A DNA stretch of 64,000 nucleotides, from contig JAEUHH010000085.1 in NCBI GenBank assembly GCA_016795505.1, forward strand, positions 51,540 to 115,539, given 5' to 3'. A program made the position numbers and the translations under genes. Of this stretch, positions 1 to 9,772 are shown one piece after another; positions within the stretch are counted from its first letter, which is position 1; every line of letters starts with the position of its first letter. Below the pieces are notes generated by a model. The model worked only from the letters and a program-made list of their open reading frames with translations, was not told the origin of the DNA and searched no databases. Source of the stretch: Verrucomicrobiales bacterium. GTDB taxonomy: Bacteria; Verrucomicrobiota; Verrucomicrobiia; Verrucomicrobiales; DEV007.

Positions 1-45
1 GCGGAGCCTATGCCCCCATCACACGGCAGAGTCCCCCCTGAGGAC

Positions 46-65
46 GTCGGGTTTTTAGACCCGAC
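46..65 (-). terminator. Weak hairpin downstream of ilvD
   Basis: A 7-bp perfect stem (GTCGGGT/ACCCGAC) with a 6-nt loop lies just past the ilvD stop codon. No clear U-tract follows on the minus strand, so intrinsic termination is only a possibility. Confidence 0.3.
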
Positions 66-77
66 AGCCCGTGACGA

Positions 78-1817
78 TCAGAGATTCGCGTCTGTCACAG
101 CCCCTTCAGAGGCGGAATTGACGAGTTTGGCGAACTTGGCGAGGACGCCGCGCGTGTAATTCGGCTTGGGCTGTTTCCAGGCTTTCTGGCGGTCGGCCAG
201 CTCTTTCTTGGAGATGTCCAGGGCCATTTCGCGCTTCTCGGCATCGATGGAAATGGTGTCACCTTCCTTGACGAGCGCCAGCGGGCCGCCGACGAAGGCC
301 TCAGGGGTGATGTGGCCGATGACGAAGCCGTGGCTGCCGCCGGAGAAGCGTCCATCGGTGATGAGGGCCACATCTTTGCCGAGCCCCTGCCCCATGATGG
401 CGCTGGTGGGCCCGAGCATCTCGCGCATGCCGGGACCGCCCTTGGGGCCCTCGCCGCGGATCACGATGACGTCGCCCTTTTTGATTTTCCGCGCGAGAAT
501 CGCTTTCATGGCCTTTTCCTCGCCTTCGAAGACGCGGGCGCGACCGGTGAACTGGAGCCCCTCCTTGCCGGAGATCTTTGCCACGGCCCCACCGGGGGCG
601 AGATTGCCGTAGAGGATGACGAGGTGGCCGTCTTTTTTGATGGGATTGTCGAAACCGCGGATGACGGTCTGGCCCTTCGGGTAAACGGGCTTCACACGCT
701 TCAGATTCTCGGCGACGGTCTGGCCGGTGACGGTGAGGCAGTCACCGTGGAGCAGCCCTTTGTCGAGGAGCATGCGCATGAGCGGCAGGGTGCCGCCGAT
801 CTCGACCAGTTTCATCATGACGTGCTGGCCGCTGGGCTTCAGGTCGGCGAGCACGGGCGTTTTTTTCCCGATGCGGGTGAAATCGTCGATCGAAAGGGAC
901 ACCCCGGCGGCATGGGCCATGGCGATGAGGTGCAGCACGGCATTGGTGGAACCACCGAGGGCGGTGACGACGGTGATGGCATTCTCGAAGGCCTTCCGGG
1001 TCATGATGTCCCGGGGACGGATGTTTTTTTGGATCAGATTGACGACGGCGGCGCCCGCATCGAAGCAATCCATGAGTTTTTCGTCGCTGACGGCGGCCTG
1101 GGCGGAGCTGTTCGGCAGGCTCATGCCGAGGGCCTCGATGGCACTGGCCATGGTGTTGGCAGTGTACATGCCGCCGCAGGAGCCGGGCCCGGGAATGGCG
1201 GTGGCGGTGACGCCGTCGAGTTCGCTGTCAGAGATCTGTCCGGCGGAATGCTGGCCGATGGCCTCGAAGACGGACACGATGTCGACGTCGCGCCCGTCGT
1301 GACAGCCGGGTCGGATGGTGCCGCCATAGACGAAGACGCCGGGTCGGTTCAGCCGGGCGATGGCCATGACGCAGCCGGGCATGTTCTTGTCGCAACCGCC
1401 GATGGCGACGATGCCGTCCATGCCTTCGCAGCCGACCACGGTCTCGATGGAGTCGGCGATGACTTCGCGGCTGACGAGGGAGTACTTCATGCCCTCGGTG
1501 CCCATGGAGATGCCATCGGAGATGGTGATGGTATTGAATTCGATGGCTTTGCCCCCGGCGGCGTTGACGCCCTTGACGGACTCTTTGGCCAAACCGTCGA
1601 TGTGCATGTTGCACGGGGTCACCATGCTCCAGGTGGAGGCGACACCGACGATGGACTTGGCGAAGTCCTCTTTTTCAAAGCCGACTGGATAGAGCATGGC
1701 CCGGCTGGCAGCGCGATCGGGCCCGTCGAGCATGGGACCGGAGAACTGGCGATGGGCGGTGGCTCCGGCTTTGGATCGCGGGGTGGAAGAGGTCTTTTTC
1801 GAGGATTTTTTGGCCAT
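78..1817 (-). CDS. ilvD: Dihydroxy-acid dehydratase
   Basis: This cytosolic Fe-S enzyme dehydrates 2,3-dihydroxy acids to 2-keto acids in valine, isoleucine and leucine synthesis. The 579-residue length is normal for the IlvD/Edd family. Visible signatures include CNMHIDGLA (Cys about 69), [10 protein letters not shown] (Cys about 142 and 149), [14 protein letters not shown] (Cys about 214) and [10 protein letters not shown]; the cluster cysteines are all present. The start at MAKKSSKK was chosen because the 33 residues of open frame upstream look non-coding. A lysine/serine-rich stretch of about 20 residues precedes the conserved domain. It is the last gene of a minus-strand run, with a strong terminator separating it from the aldolase upstream, so it is probably transcribed alone. 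Confidence 0.97.
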   Translation of the reverse strand: MAKKSSKKTSSTPRSKAGATAHRQFSGPMLDGPDRAASRAMLYPVGFEKEDFAKSIVGVASTWSMVTPCNMHIDGLAKESVKGVNAAGGKAIEFNTITISDGISMGTEGMKYSLVSREVIADSIETVVGCEGMDGIVAIGGCDKNMPGCVMAIARLNRPGVFVYGGTIRPGCHDGRDVDIVSVFEAIGQHSAGQISDSELDGVTATAIPGPGSCGGMYTANTMASAIEALGMSLPNSSAQAAVSDEKLMDCFDAGAAVVNLIQKNIRPRDIMTRKAFENAITVVTALGGSTNAVLHLIAMAHAAGVSLSIDDFTRIGKKTPVLADLKPSGQHVMMKLVEIGGTLPLMRMLLDKGLLHGDCLTVTGQTVAENLKRVKPVYPKGQTVIRGFDNPIKKDGHLVILYGNLAPGGAVAKISGKEGLQFTGRARVFEGEEKAMKAILARKIKKGDVIVIRGEGPKGGPGMREMLGPTSAIMGQGLGKDVALITDGRFSGGSHGFVIGHITPEAFVGGPLALVKEGDTISIDAEKREMALDISKKELADRQKAWKQPKPNYTRGVLAKFAKLVNSASEGAVTDANL

Positions 1818-1918
1818 GGGAAGGGATGTGCGGGGGCGGTCTCTGAACGAGGGCTTACGATTCGCCACAGGGCTCGGAGCGTCAAGGCAGGAAAGCCCCG
1901 GAGCCGGGCGCCGCATAC

Positions 1919-1957
1919 GGAAAAACCCGCCGTCCGGAGCGGATCCGGAGGGCGGGC
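1919..1957 (-). terminator. Intrinsic terminator of fbaA
   Basis: On the minus strand, CCCGCC and TCCGGA blocks pair with their complements around a 5-nt loop, followed by a run of five T. It lies between the fbaA stop and the ilvD start and should end fbaA transcription. Confidence 0.8.
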
Positions 1958-1993
1958 TTTGCGGAAAAAGGAGCTGACCCCCGGTCGATCGAA

Positions 1994-3034
1994 TCAGACC
2001 TGCCCGAAGAGGGTCTTGCCGCTGGCCAGGAGGTCGTCGCAGGCTTCGGCAATGCGCTTGGCCATGCCTTCCTCACCCTTCTTCAGGTAGGCACGGGGAT
2101 CGTAGGCTTTCTTGTTGCCCAGCTCTCCGTCGACCATGAGGACGCCGTCGTAATTCTGGAACATATGGGCCACGATCGGCCGGGTGAAGGCATACTGGGT
2201 GTCGGTGTCGACGTTCATCTTGATGACACCGTAGCCGAGCGTCTCGCGGATCTGGTCCAGCGGGCTGCCCGATCCCCCGTGGAACACGAGGTCGAACTCG
2301 GCTTCCGCGCCGTACTTGGCAATCACCGCCTCCTGTCCCAACTTCAAAATATCGGGGCGCAGTTTGACGGCGCCCGGCTTGTAGTGGCCGTGGACGTTGC
2401 CGAATGTGGCAGCGAAGGTGAATCGGCCACCAGGAATGGCGTGAAGCGCCTCATAAACGGCAACCATGTCCTCGGGGGTGGTGTAAAGCTTGTCGTCGGG
2501 CATGCCTTCGTGGCCAGCCGCGCCGTCTTCTTCGCCGCCAACGACGCCGGCTTCGACTTCGAGGACGATCTCCAGTTCGGCGCAACGAGCCAGGTATTGC
2601 TTCGAGAGAGCCATGTTCTCATCCAGCGGGAGGATGGAGGCGTCCAGCATGTGGTTCTGGAACAGGTTGTTCTCGCCCTTGGCGCGGCGCTTGGCGGTGG
2701 CGTCGAGGAGCGGATCGAGGAACTTGGCAGCGGCCTCGGGCTGGCAGTGGTCCGTGTTCAGCGCCACGATCACGTTGTATTGCTCAGCGAGGCGATGCGC
2801 GGCCTCGGCCAGAACGATCGTGCCAAAGGCGGCATCCTTGTTGTTGATCCCCGAGGCAAATTGACCGGCCCCGGTGGAGAATTGGATGATGCCGTCGGAC
2901 TTCTGGTCGGCGAAGGCCTTGAGAGCGGCGTTGATGGTGATGATGCTGGTGCAGTTGATGGCCGGGTAGGCGTAGCCGCCCTGCTGAGCGGCATCCAACA
3001 TCTGGGCGAATTGTTTCGGCGTGGCGATAGGCAT
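1994..3034 (-). CDS. fbaA: Class II fructose-bisphosphate aldolase
   Basis: This enzyme reversibly cleaves fructose-1,6-bisphosphate to glyceraldehyde-3-phosphate and dihydroxyacetone phosphate in glycolysis and gluconeogenesis. At 346 residues it has the length of the class IIa (E. coli FbaA/yeast) subgroup. The N-terminal [17 protein letters not shown], the zinc-ligand motif NTDHCQPE (Asp95, His96), the acidic [13 protein letters not shown] loop and the phosphate-binding [10 protein letters not shown] are all present. The gene has its own terminator. Dihydroxyacetone kinase genes, which feed the same triose phosphate pool, lie far away at 49-51 kb. Confidence 0.96.
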   Translation of the reverse strand: MPIATPKQFAQMLDAAQQGGYAYPAINCTSIITINAALKAFADQKSDGIIQFSTGAGQFASGINNKDAAFGTIVLAEAAHRLAEQYNVIVALNTDHCQPEAAAKFLDPLLDATAKRRAKGENNLFQNHMLDASILPLDENMALSKQYLARCAELEIVLEVEAGVVGGEEDGAAGHEGMPDDKLYTTPEDMVAVYEALHAIPGGRFTFAATFGNVHGHYKPGAVKLRPDILKLGQEAVIAKYGAEAEFDLVFHGGSGSPLDQIRETLGYGVIKMNVDTDTQYAFTRPIVAHMFQNYDGVLMVDGELGNKKAYDPRAYLKKGEEGMAKRIAEACDDLLASGKTLFGQV

Positions 3035-3105
3035 GACGCGGGACGATTACGGCCTGATCGCGTCTTTGCAAGCCCCGAAATGCCCGGTTTTTCGGGCTGA
3101 TCCGG

Positions 3106-3867
3106 TCAAAAAGTGCGGCCGACGCCCACACTCGTTCGCCCTGTTGGCTTTAGGTTCCGCTCGACCACCATGCCGGGGACCAGCTTGAGCGCCTCCTCGA
3201 GTGCGGCCGGCTTTTTGAGCGTCTCGGTCTCGACCGGGCCAATGTTGGATTTGGCATCAATGATCTTGCCGGCGGCATCCTGAATGATCAACACATAGCC
3301 GTCGTACTCCCAACCGCCGATGTTGCTGCTGTCGAAATCGGAATCGAAGGAGGTGGTGACCGGCTTGCATTCGTATTCGATGAATTTGCCCGCCGGAACC
3401 GCCTGATCGAACGACTCTTTGGCCAGCACATTGTCGAAATCTTGCTCCCGATCCCGGAATCGCAGCGTGCTGCGCCCGAGGAGAATGACGGTGAACTTCG
3501 ACTTGGCCAGATCGATGTCTCGGGATCCGTTGGTGATCTTGAGGGACACGGTGATGTCCTGCGACTTCATGTAGGTGCTGTCCCCTTCCCGGGCGCGTCG
3601 CTTGCCGACCGAAACGTCGACCCGCAACTCGGGCATCATCGCGGGCGCGGCGGCGATGATGGCCTTCTGGGAGGCGTCGTCGAATACATTGATCTTGGTA
3701 TTGAAGATCTGCCCGTCGCTGGTCCGCTTGATGCGGACGTTTCCACTCGATTGAGTGTAACCGAGCACTTCGACTTCCATCGCCTGGCCACCAGTGCTAC
3801 GCACTTCGATCGCCCACGCATCCAAGGCAATCCATCCGAACAAACTCATGAGGAGAGGTAATTTCAT
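3106..3867 (-). CDS. Exported protein with SHD1-like domain
   Basis: The function is unknown. The 253-residue product starts with a short signal peptide ending in AWA before IEVRSTGG, so it is probably exported. Residues about 20-70 (EVRSTGGQAMEVEVLG, then RIKRTSDGQIF and INVFDDASQKAI) resemble the SHD1 (SLA1 homology 1) fold, a small beta module common in secreted proteins of Planctomycetota and Verrucomicrobiota. The remainder looks beta-rich and has no motif I recognise. The start MKLPLL was preferred because the 63 upstream codons are unlike coding sequence and the chosen start directly yields a signal peptide. No Shine-Dalgarno is obvious. Confidence 0.7.
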   Translation of the reverse strand: MKLPLLMSLFGWIALDAWAIEVRSTGGQAMEVEVLGYTQSSGNVRIKRTSDGQIFNTKINVFDDASQKAIIAAAPAMMPELRVDVSVGKRRAREGDSTYMKSQDITVSLKITNGSRDIDLAKSKFTVILLGRSTLRFRDREQDFDNVLAKESFDQAVPAGKFIEYECKPVTTSFDSDFDSSNIGGWEYDGYVLIIQDAAGKIIDAKSNIGPVETETLKKPAALEEALKLVPGMVVERNLKPTGRTSVGVGRTF

Positions 3868-4489
3868 GGAATTTTCGTCAGCCGGGTTCTCGACCGAACG
3901 GCTGACTGTGACAGAACGCCATGCAAAACACCAACAAAAAAGTTCGGCCCCGCCCTGCTGACCGGCAACGAAATGGTCACAGACAGCTATCGCATCGATC
4001 TTGAATTCCCCACTCCATCCCAAGTCTGCCTGCCTAGCCTGAATCCCGACATCCAAGCCGCCTCAGCAGCACCCTTTTCACATTACCTGTCCCACTGAAA
4101 GACAACGCTTTGCAAAGATCAATCCAAAGACACCGAAGTCACCACCAAGCCATCCCCACCTTTAGTTCCGACTGCTGAATCCACCCAAGCAAAAAGAACG
4201 AAGAGACTAACGCCATCGACCGCGTTTTCGCCTTTGGTATATGCCAAATAGCACCGCTCGCCACCCGTCTTCCCCGGCGAGCTTTGAGTCTTCTGCCACA
4301 GGTTAGAATAGAAAGGAATTTCCATACTTCCCTCCCGTTGCCGCGCCCATTTCCCGAGAGTCCACCCCCTCTGGATTTTGACGACAGCACCCGCCCCGAG
4401 CCTCGTGTGGGCTCGCTGGCCGATTGCCTGCTTGCCAAACTGCCGGCTTTCTCCTATCGAATCGGCATTCGGCTTCCGGCCGACTCCCC
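3868..4489. other. Intergenic stretch without recognised gene
   Basis: About 620 bases between the divergent SHD1-like gene and the permease gene. Base composition is lower in GC than the neighbours. Only short overlapping frames on both strands are present, none with a recognisable domain or a ribosome binding site. It presumably carries promoters for both flanking genes. Confidence 0.5.
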
Positions 4490-6184
4490 GTGTCCCGACA
4501 CACCGCCAAAATCATCTTTGCCGCCACGGTCCTTTTCTTCGCGGCTTTCTTCCTGTTCCCGATCTGGAAGACGGTCCAGTCCGCCTTTGTGGGGCCTGAC
4601 GGGCGGTTCACGCTGGACTTCGTAGCCGCCGTTTTCCGGAATCCGATCTATCTGGAGGGACTGGTCAATGCCTTCAAAATGGGCCTTTTCAGCACGCTGG
4701 CGAGCCTGCTCATCGCCCTGCCGCTGGCTTTGCTGGCGAATCGCTACCGCTTCCCCGGCAAGGATGCCCTCACCTCGCTGCTGCTGGTGCCAATGATCCT
4801 GCCACCCTTCGTTGGCGCTCTCGGAGTGCGGCAGTTCCTCGGCCAGGCTGGCGTGCTGAACACGCTGCTGATTCAATGCGGCCTGATGGACCCAGCCCAC
4901 CCGGTCGACTGGATGGGCGAAGGCCAGCTCCTCGGCGTGGTGGCCATGAATGCCCTGCACCTTTACCCCATCGCCTACCTGAATCTCTCGGCCGCACTCG
5001 CCAATCTCGATCCGGCCATGGAAGAGGCGGCGGAAAACCTTGGCTGCCACGGGCTGCGGCGGCTGCGACGGGTCACCCTGCCGCTGATCATGCCGGGCTT
5101 GTTCGCGGGGGCCACGATCATTTTCATCTGGTCATTCACGGAACTGGGCGTGCCGCTGATTTTCGACTACGGCCGGGTCACATCGGTCCAGATTTTCGAC
5201 GGCCTCAAAGACCTGAGCGGCAATCCCTTTCCCTATGCGCTCGTCGTGGTGATGCTGGTCACCACGGTGCTGCTCTACATCGTCGGAAAAGCACTGTTCG
5301 GCCGGGGCGGTTACGCCACATCGGGCCGGGCCTCCACGGGACGCAGCCTGACCCAGGCGCCGCCGCTGACCGGCTGGCTTTGCACCGGCTTGTTCACCGG
5401 GGTCACCGTCCTCGCCATCCTCCCGCACGCAGGAGTGATCTTGCTGTCCATCTCCGAGGACTGGTATGCCTCCCTGCTGCCCCACGGCTATACCGCCCAG
5501 CACTACGTCGATTCCTTGGGACACCCGCTCACGGTCCACTCCATCGGCAATTCGCTGAAATACGCCTCGCTCTCGACGCTGCTGGACGTGATCCTCGGCA
5601 TCGCCATCGCCTACGTCGTGGTCCGCACCCGGTTGCCCGGCCGTCATCTCCTCGACGCCCTCTCCATGCTGCCGCTGGCGGTTCCGGGGCTGGTGCTGGC
5701 TTTCGGCTTTCTGGCTTTGACGCGGGAGGGGCAGCCCTTCCATGGCCTGATGCTCGGGGAAGATCCCGTCCTTTTGCTCGTCATCGCCTACGCGGTGCGC
5801 CGCCTGCCCTACGTGGTGCGCTCCGCCGTGGCCGGTTTTGAACAGACCAGCGTGAGCCTGGAGGAGGCAGCGCAAAACCTCGGCTGCTCCCCCCTGCGCA
5901 CCCTGCGACGGGTGACCCTCCCCCTGATCGGAGCCAATCTCATCGCCGGCGGCCTGCTGGCCTTCTCCTTTGCCATGCTCGAGGTGTCCGACTCCCTGAT
6001 CCTGGCCGAGCAGCAGCAGCATTTCCCCATCACCAAAGCCATCTACGCGCTCGTCTCCGCGCTGGGCAATGGCCACTACCTGGCCTCGGCCCTGGGCGTG
6101 TGGGCGATGGCTTTCCTCGCCGTGACCATCGTCGGCGCCGGACTCATCCTCGGGCAAAAGCTCGGCGCCCTGTTTCGGGTCTGA
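4490..6184 (+). CDS. Fused two-domain ABC transporter permease (iron/thiamine type)
   Basis: An inner-membrane permease with two complete transporter domains in one chain, as in FbpB/AfuB-type Fe(III) and ThiP-type importers. Each half has its own EAA loop: EEAAENLGCHGLRRLRRVTL in the first and EEAAQNLGCSPLRTLRRVTL in the second. About 12 hydrophobic segments are visible. The start is uncertain: a GTG at 4490 (VSRHTAK) gives an N-terminus leading straight into the first membrane helix, while an ATG at 4424 adds 22 residues that look non-coding. No ATPase or binding protein is adjacent, which is unusual. Substrate is inferred only from fold. Confidence 0.85.
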   Translation: MSRHTAKIIFAATVLFFAAFFLFPIWKTVQSAFVGPDGRFTLDFVAAVFRNPIYLEGLVNAFKMGLFSTLASLLIALPLALLANRYRFPGKDALTSLLLVPMILPPFVGALGVRQFLGQAGVLNTLLIQCGLMDPAHPVDWMGEGQLLGVVAMNALHLYPIAYLNLSAALANLDPAMEEAAENLGCHGLRRLRRVTLPLIMPGLFAGATIIFIWSFTELGVPLIFDYGRVTSVQIFDGLKDLSGNPFPYALVVVMLVTTVLLYIVGKALFGRGGYATSGRASTGRSLTQAPPLTGWLCTGLFTGVTVLAILPHAGVILLSISEDWYASLLPHGYTAQHYVDSLGHPLTVHSIGNSLKYASLSTLLDVILGIAIAYVVVRTRLPGRHLLDALSMLPLAVPGLVLAFGFLALTREGQPFHGLMLGEDPVLLLVIAYAVRRLPYVVRSAVAGFEQTSVSLEEAAQNLGCSPLRTLRRVTLPLIGANLIAGGLLAFSFAMLEVSDSLILAEQQQHFPITKAIYALVSALGNGHYLASALGVWAMAFLAVTIVGAGLILGQKLGALFRV

Positions 6185-6289
6185 GTGGCCCCCGGATTCG
6201 CCGTCGAGCGACCGCCGGGGCATCGTTCCTCCCGCGTTGAATGGCAGGGAATGGAGAAAATCGGCGCCCACCGAACAATCTTCGCTTGA

Positions 6290-6320
6290 TAATTTCTGTA
6301 AAAATTATAATTTTCAACAT
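6290..6320 (+). promoter_or_regulatory. AT-rich promoter-like patch with 14-bp palindrome
   Basis: A sharply AT-rich patch in GC-rich DNA, beginning TTGATAATTTC and containing AAAATTATAATTTT, a perfect 14-bp palindrome that includes a TATAAT-like box. It lies about 60-90 bases before the small secreted protein gene at 6381. A similar patch occurs before the gene whose start codon is at 12760. Confidence 0.4.
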
Positions 6321-6380
6321 CCCGAAACACAATTCCACCGCTCCTTCCAAACAGAACAGTCCCAGAAACCTCCATCTCCG

Positions 6381-6719
6381 ATGAACCTTTCTCTCCGTCC
6401 GCGGTTCGCCCTCTGGGCCTGCTGCGTCCTGATGACGATGCCAGCCGCGCAATCGGCCGACACCTCGCCCTCGTCCTTTGAGCTGGCTCCGAAGCCCTCG
6501 CCGGGTCAGGGCCGCCCCGCCGATCCTGCCCTGATCCGCGCCGTGCCGATTCAGGATTACTGGAATGCCCACGCTTGGGATCCCATCGGGGGCTCCATCT
6601 TTTGGCACGATCTTTCCGAAAAACGCCGGGCCGAAATGTCCGCCCGCCACGCGAAATCCCGCGGTCAGGCCCCTGCCAGCCCCAAGGCCCGTCCCGCAGC
6701 CGCCCCGGAAAGCCGCTGA
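6381..6719 (+). CDS. Small secreted protein of unknown function
   Basis: I do not recognise a family. The 112-residue product has a signal peptide (MNLSLRPRFALWACCVLM, cleavage likely after AQSA), then a short domain with IPIQDYWNAH-like aromatic content (PIQDYWNAHAWDP) and a C-terminus rich in Ala, Pro and Arg. The ATG at 6381 was chosen because it begins the signal peptide. It is preceded by an AT-rich promoter-like patch and followed by a convincing terminator, so it appears to be a single-gene transcript. Confidence 0.6.
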   Translation: MNLSLRPRFALWACCVLMTMPAAQSADTSPSSFELAPKPSPGQGRPADPALIRAVPIQDYWNAHAWDPIGGSIFWHDLSEKRRAEMSARHAKSRGQAPASPKARPAAAPESR

Positions 6720-6801
6720 AGTCCGCTGATTCCCTTTCTCCCGCGCCTGGTTGTCGCCGCGGTCGGGAGCACCTGCCAGAAATGCCAGCTTCGGCTGGAC
6801 A

Positions 6802-6834
6802 GAAAGCCGCCGGCTCAGTCCCGGCGGCTTTCTC
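6802..6834 (+). terminator. Terminator of the small secreted protein gene
   Basis: AGCCGCCGG pairs with CCGGCGGCT around a 6-nt loop, followed by a T-rich TTTCTC. It separates the 6381 gene from rpoA. The rest of 6720-7021 holds no recognisable gene and probably contains the rpoA promoter. Confidence 0.65.
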
Positions 6835-7021
6835 GCGTCCGCGCCAGGACCGGAAACTCGATGGAAACCCGGCGAACGTTTGACATTTCCGAAAAGCCCC
6901 CGATATTCCGCGCCCACGAGCCAAAACCAACCGCCGTCGGTCCTCTGGGTTCTTACGAGCGCTCCCCGCGAGCCTCCGGAATCAGCTCGGCAGAGGGAAA
7001 CCCGGCTACCCCAATACTGAT

Positions 7022-8098
7022 ATGCCCGTCAAACTCGCTCCCTTCGAGATTCCCGATCGTCTGGTCAAAGACGACAAAACCGCGACTGAAACTTACGCCA
7101 AGTTCATCGCTGAACCCTTCGAAGCCGGCTTCGGCCACACCATCGGCAACTCCCTGCGCCGCGTGCTGCTTTCCTCGCTGGAAGGCGCCGCCATCACCTC
7201 GGTCCGCATTGCCGGTGCGCCGCACGAGTTCACCTCCCTGCCCGGCGTGGTCGAGGATGTCACCGAGATCGTGCTGAATCTGAAGCAGATCCGCTTCCGT
7301 CACTTCGACAACAAGGAACCCGCCACCCTGTCGATCAATCTCGACCGCACCGGCGTCGTCACCGCCGCTGACATCCAGGAAATTTCCCAGTACGAGATCG
7401 TCAACAAGGACCAGCACATCTGCACGCTGGACAAGAAGACCAAGCTTTCCATCGACATGGAAGTCCGCGTCGGCCGCGGCTTCAACACCGGTGAGGAAAA
7501 CAAGCACCCCGACATGCCCATCGGCGTGATCCCGATCGACTCGATCTTCTCGCCCGTCCGCCGGGTGAAATACGCGGTGGAAAACACCCGCGTCGGCCAG
7601 CGCACCGACTACGACAAGCTGATCCTCGAAGTCTGGACCGACGGCCGCATCGAGCCGCACGACGCCCTGCTTCAGTCCTCGGCCATCCTACGCCACCACC
7701 TCGACGTGTTCGTCAACTACGACGACAACCAGATCGAGATCGAATCCGCGCCCGAGGCTCAGAGCGAGGAAAACGCGGAACTCAAGAAGCTGCTCAACAT
7801 GAGCGTGAACGAGATCGAGCTGTCCGTCCGCGCCGCCAACTGCCTCAACAACGCGAACATCAGCACCGTCGGCCAGCTCGCCATGAAGTCCGAGGCCGAA
7901 ATGCTGAAATACCGCAACTTCGGTAAAAAGTCGCTCAACGAGATCAAGGACAAGCTCTCCGAACTCGGCCTGTCCCTCGGCATGCAGCTGGATCCCGGCC
8001 TGCTCGAGCAGTCCTACGGCGGACCGCTCCTTGGAGCCGACCGTCTGTCGGAAGGCCCCGGCCTCGCCTCCCTCATTGCCCAGAATCTCGACGATTGA
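7022..8098 (+). CDS. rpoA: DNA-directed RNA polymerase subunit alpha
   Basis: Alpha subunit of RNA polymerase, 358 residues, slightly longer than the roughly 330 of E. coli. The N-terminal dimerisation domain contains EPFEAGFGHTIGNSLRRVLL (about 31-50). The C-terminal DNA-binding domain contains ELSVRAANCLNNANISTVGQ and NFGKKSLNEIKDKL. A tail of about 30 residues after LGLSLGMQLDPG is family-variable. It is followed directly by rplQ, the standard order, but the ribosomal genes usually found upstream (rpsM, rpsK, rpsD) are absent, so rpoA-rplQ has been separated from the main ribosomal cluster here. Confidence 0.98.
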   Translation: MPVKLAPFEIPDRLVKDDKTATETYAKFIAEPFEAGFGHTIGNSLRRVLLSSLEGAAITSVRIAGAPHEFTSLPGVVEDVTEIVLNLKQIRFRHFDNKEPATLSINLDRTGVVTAADIQEISQYEIVNKDQHICTLDKKTKLSIDMEVRVGRGFNTGEENKHPDMPIGVIPIDSIFSPVRRVKYAVENTRVGQRTDYDKLILEVWTDGRIEPHDALLQSSAILRHHLDVFVNYDDNQIEIESAPEAQSEENAELKKLLNMSVNEIELSVRAANCLNNANISTVGQLAMKSEAEMLKYRNFGKKSLNEIKDKLSELGLSLGMQLDPGLLEQSYGGPLLGADRLSEGPGLASLIAQNLDD

Positions 8099-8196
8099 TT
8101 TGCGCTCCGCGCCGGGCCGCTGCATGCTCCCGCCTGGAGCGGCCCGGACGAGACCCTCGCTCCACAGACCCCAACGATTCCCCGTCGCCTTTTCCC

Positions 8197-8628
8197 ATGA
8201 GACATCGACAGAAAACCGTCAAATTTTTCCGCACCGCTTCGCACCGCGACGCCATGCTGCGGAACATGGCCTGCTCCCTCATCGAGCACCGCCGCATTCG
8301 CACCACTCTGGCCAAGGCCAAGGCCCTCCGCCCCTTCGCGGAGCGCCTCGTCACCATTGGCAAGAATGACTCGCTGCACAGCCGCCGCCGGGCCATCGCC
8401 CTGCTCGGCAGCAACGAACTGGCGCAGAAAGTGACCCAGACCCTCTTCTCCGAGATTGCTCCGGCCCACTCCGCCCGTCAGGGCGGCTACTGCCGCATCA
8501 CCAAGCTCGGCCAGCGCCGCTCGGACTCTGCTCCGATGGCCTTCATCGAGTGGGTGGACGCCTACGTGCCCAAGGGCGCGGAAGACGCCGCCGCCGAGGC
8601 CCCCGCGGAAACCAAGGCCGACGCCTGA
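8197..8628 (+). CDS. rplQ: 50S ribosomal protein L17
   Basis: L17 of the large ribosomal subunit, 143 residues. The conserved N-terminal MRHRQKTVKF, LRNMACSLIEHRRIRTTLAK and the C-terminal RRSDSAPMAFIEWV are clear. The extra acidic/Ala-rich tail (EDAAAEAPAETKADA) is typical of L17 length variation. It follows rpoA by about 100 bases and ends at a strong terminator, so rpoA-rplQ is a two-gene operon. Confidence 0.97.
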   Translation: MRHRQKTVKFFRTASHRDAMLRNMACSLIEHRRIRTTLAKAKALRPFAERLVTIGKNDSLHSRRRAIALLGSNELAQKVTQTLFSEIAPAHSARQGGYCRITKLGQRRSDSAPMAFIEWVDAYVPKGAEDAAAEAPAETKADA

Positions 8629-8668
8629 TGCCGCGAGTGGACTCGCCTTCCACCCTTTGACCCGCAAG

Positions 8669-8699
8669 ACGCCGCCCCGGAAACGAGGCGGCGTTTTTC
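8669..8699 (+). terminator. Terminator of the rpoA-rplQ operon
   Basis: ACGCCGCC pairs with GGCGGCGT around a 10-nt loop, followed by TTTTTCTTT. Textbook intrinsic terminator. Confidence 0.85.
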
Positions 8700-8763
8700 T
8701 TTGGCACCGCCCCTTGCATCGTCACGACTCCTCCCGAACACTGACCGCCTGTCTTCCGCCGCC

Positions 8764-9735
8764 ATGTCCCCCAAACCTTCCTTCCCCTCTCTGATCGCCT
8801 GGTTTCTTAAAGGCGTCGCCATGGGGGCCGCCAATGTCATCCCCGGGGTCTCGGGCGGAACGGTCGCCTTCATCACCGGCATCTATGAGCGCCTCATCAA
8901 CGGCATCAAAAGCCTGAATTTCACTGCGGCAAAGCTGCTTTTTACGGGAAAAATTAAAGAATTCGTTTCCGCCACCGACTTCACCTTTCTCGCCGTCCTC
9001 GGCGTCGGCGTGATCGCCAGCATTCTCAGTCTGGCCCGCGTTTTCAAATATCTCTTCGCCCATCACCCGGTTCATCTGTGGGCTTTCTTCTTCGGGCTGA
9101 TCCTCGCGTCGATCTGGTATGTGGGCGTGAAAGTAAAACGCTGGGGCCCCGTTCCTGTGCTCGCCTTCGCCCTCGGCACCGCCACCGCCGTCGGCATCGC
9201 CCTCATGAAACCCGCCTCACAGAACGACGGCACCGTCTATCTCATGCTCTGCGGCGTCGTCGCCATGGCCAGCATGATCATGCCCGGCATTTCCGGCTCC
9301 TTCGTGCTGCTGCTCATGGGCAACTACCAGCTGATCATGATCGATTCCGTCGCCCAGTTGAGCGCCCTCGATTTCTCCGCCCTCCGCATTCTGGCCCCCG
9401 TCGGCATCGGCGCCATCATCGGGCTGGCCTCCCTGAGCCACTTTCTGTCCTGGGTGTTCCGGCGACACCACGACTTTGCCGTCGCCCTGCTGACTGGCTT
9501 TGTGGCCGGCTCCCTGCTGGTCATCTGGCCGTGGAAACGCGAGATCGTCCAGACGTTTGGCTCCGGCGAAGCCCTCAAGACCAAAGTCGTCGGCTACGAG
9601 TGGCTCGCCCCCTCGGCCAGCACGGAGACCTACATCGCCTTTGGCATCATGATCGCCGGAATGCTGCTGGTGTGGATCATGGAGCGCCTCGGCGGCGTAT
9701 CCAAACCCGCCGACGCGGCCTCCGAGCCCGTGTGA
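8764..9735 (+). CDS. DUF368 (PopT-type) undecaprenyl-phosphate translocase family protein
   Basis: A polytopic membrane protein of 323 residues with the family signature NVIPGVSGGTVAFITGIYER near the N-terminus and a second glycine-rich MASMIMPGISGSFVLLL motif about 140 residues later, reflecting the internal repeat of this fold. DUF368 proteins of the PopT type have been reported to return undecaprenyl phosphate from the outer to the inner leaflet of the membrane, recycling the carrier for peptidoglycan and other envelope polymers. The start at 8764 gives a short cytosolic N-terminus before the first helix. It is not obviously tied functionally to its neighbours. Confidence 0.85.
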   Translation: MSPKPSFPSLIAWFLKGVAMGAANVIPGVSGGTVAFITGIYERLINGIKSLNFTAAKLLFTGKIKEFVSATDFTFLAVLGVGVIASILSLARVFKYLFAHHPVHLWAFFFGLILASIWYVGVKVKRWGPVPVLAFALGTATAVGIALMKPASQNDGTVYLMLCGVVAMASMIMPGISGSFVLLLMGNYQLIMIDSVAQLSALDFSALRILAPVGIGAIIGLASLSHFLSWVFRRHHDFAVALLTGFVAGSLLVIWPWKREIVQTFGSGEALKTKVVGYEWLAPSASTETYIAFGIMIAGMLLVWIMERLGGVSKPADAASEPV

Positions 9736-9772
9736 CACCTTCCTCCCTTTCATCCCTACCGCCCCAACCGCC

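Noticed and set aside
312..2090. Long open frame on the plus strand opposite ilvD
   Set aside because: It is the antisense shadow of a clear ilvD gene in GC-rich DNA; the translation is rich in Asp, Gly and His with no domain.
4119..4438. Small minus-strand open frames before the permease gene
   Set aside because: They overlap each other, have no ribosome binding site or recognisable domain, and sit in atypical low-GC sequence.
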